From positions 49,868 through 113,867 of the forward strand of contig NZ_JAAIWK010000008.1 in the NCBI RefSeq assembly GCF_011008565.1: a DNA stretch of 64,000 nucleotides, in the 5' to 3' direction. Positions 63,953 to 64,000 of the stretch are shown here, piece after piece. The DNA comes from Heyndrickxia ginsengihumi. GTDB lineage: Bacteria; Bacillota; Bacilli; Bacillales; Bacillaceae_C. Position 1 is the stretch's first letter, and every line of letters begins with the position of its first letter. Below the pieces are notes generated by a model. The model was not told where the DNA came from. It saw only the letters and a program-made list of their open reading frames with translations, and did not search any database. The translations under genes and the position numbers were made by a program.

Positions 63953-64000
63953 AAAAAAGGCAGTTTGTTGTTCTAGTTCAGACAACAAACTGCCTTTTTT
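63953..64000. terminator. Terminator-like hairpin at the window end
   Basis: AAAAAAGGCAGTTTGTTG is fully complementary to CAACAAACTGCCTTTTTT around a 12-nt loop. On the minus strand it would end a gene beyond the window. The rest of 63906-63952 shows nothing. Confidence 0.85.

Overview
The window is a low-GC Firmicute chromosome segment. Sporulation genes (spoIIP, gpr, sda, sigK, cotB/cotH/cotG), competence genes (comEC/EB/EA/ER) and the order of housekeeping operons place it in the Bacillaceae. The order follows the Bacillus subtilis spoIIP-to-yrvJ stretch closely, but with several genes lost or inserted. The species cannot be fixed from the sequence alone. Frequent TTG/GTG starts, strong Shine-Dalgarno sites and many U-tailed hairpins fit this group.

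Layout. 1-9.1 kb: spoIIP (cut by the window edge), gpr, rpsT, holA, comEC-comEB-comEA and divergent comER. 9.6-14.8 kb: a tight minus-strand operon yqeG-yqeH-aroE-yhbY-nadD-yqeK-rsfS-yqeM. 15-22.2 kb: an accessory block (lutP-type lactate permease, nitroreductase, GNAT acetyltransferase, MFS transporter, MarR regulator, C45-type hydrolase) lying between yqeG and sda. 22.4-26.2 kb: a DnaA-box cluster in front of sda, then pssA, pepF and an uninterrupted sigK. 26.2-26.9 kb: a small-ORF locus around yrzI with its own promoter and two internal terminator-like hairpins. 27-38.6 kb: yrhC, mtnN, yrzA, yrrS, greA, udk, trmR, mltG, yrzB, ruvX, ireB, alaS (with T-box) and yrrI. 38.7-48.8 kb: small genes yrzQ/yrzR, a DUF2512 gene, recD2, yrrB, mnmA, a cysteine desulfurase, cymR, a YczE-like gene and divergent rarA. 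49-55.6 kb: an ArsB-type transporter, a spore-coat cluster (two CotB-type proteins, CotH kinase, a Ser/Arg-repeat CotG-like substrate) and a dead IS110 copy. 55.8-63.5 kb: tcdA, a BASS transporter, 6S RNA, aspS, hisS with T-box, yrzK and the SH3/amidase yrvJ.

How they work together. comEA/EC bind and import DNA. The yqeH-yqeM operon serves ribosome assembly, NAD synthesis and aromatic synthesis. CymR, the cysteine desulfurase and MnmA link sulfur control to tRNA thiolation. CotH is expected to phosphorylate the serine-rich tails and repeats of CotB and CotG. Sda couples replication (DnaA) to sporulation onset.

The less ordinary material is intergenic. There is a dispersed imperfect-palindrome (MITE-like) family with at least seven copies, and a second repeat shared by three operon ends. 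The yrzI small-ORF locus has mutually exclusive hairpins. Two strong candidate operators lie near lutP and marR. No tRNA, rRNA or CRISPR array was seen.
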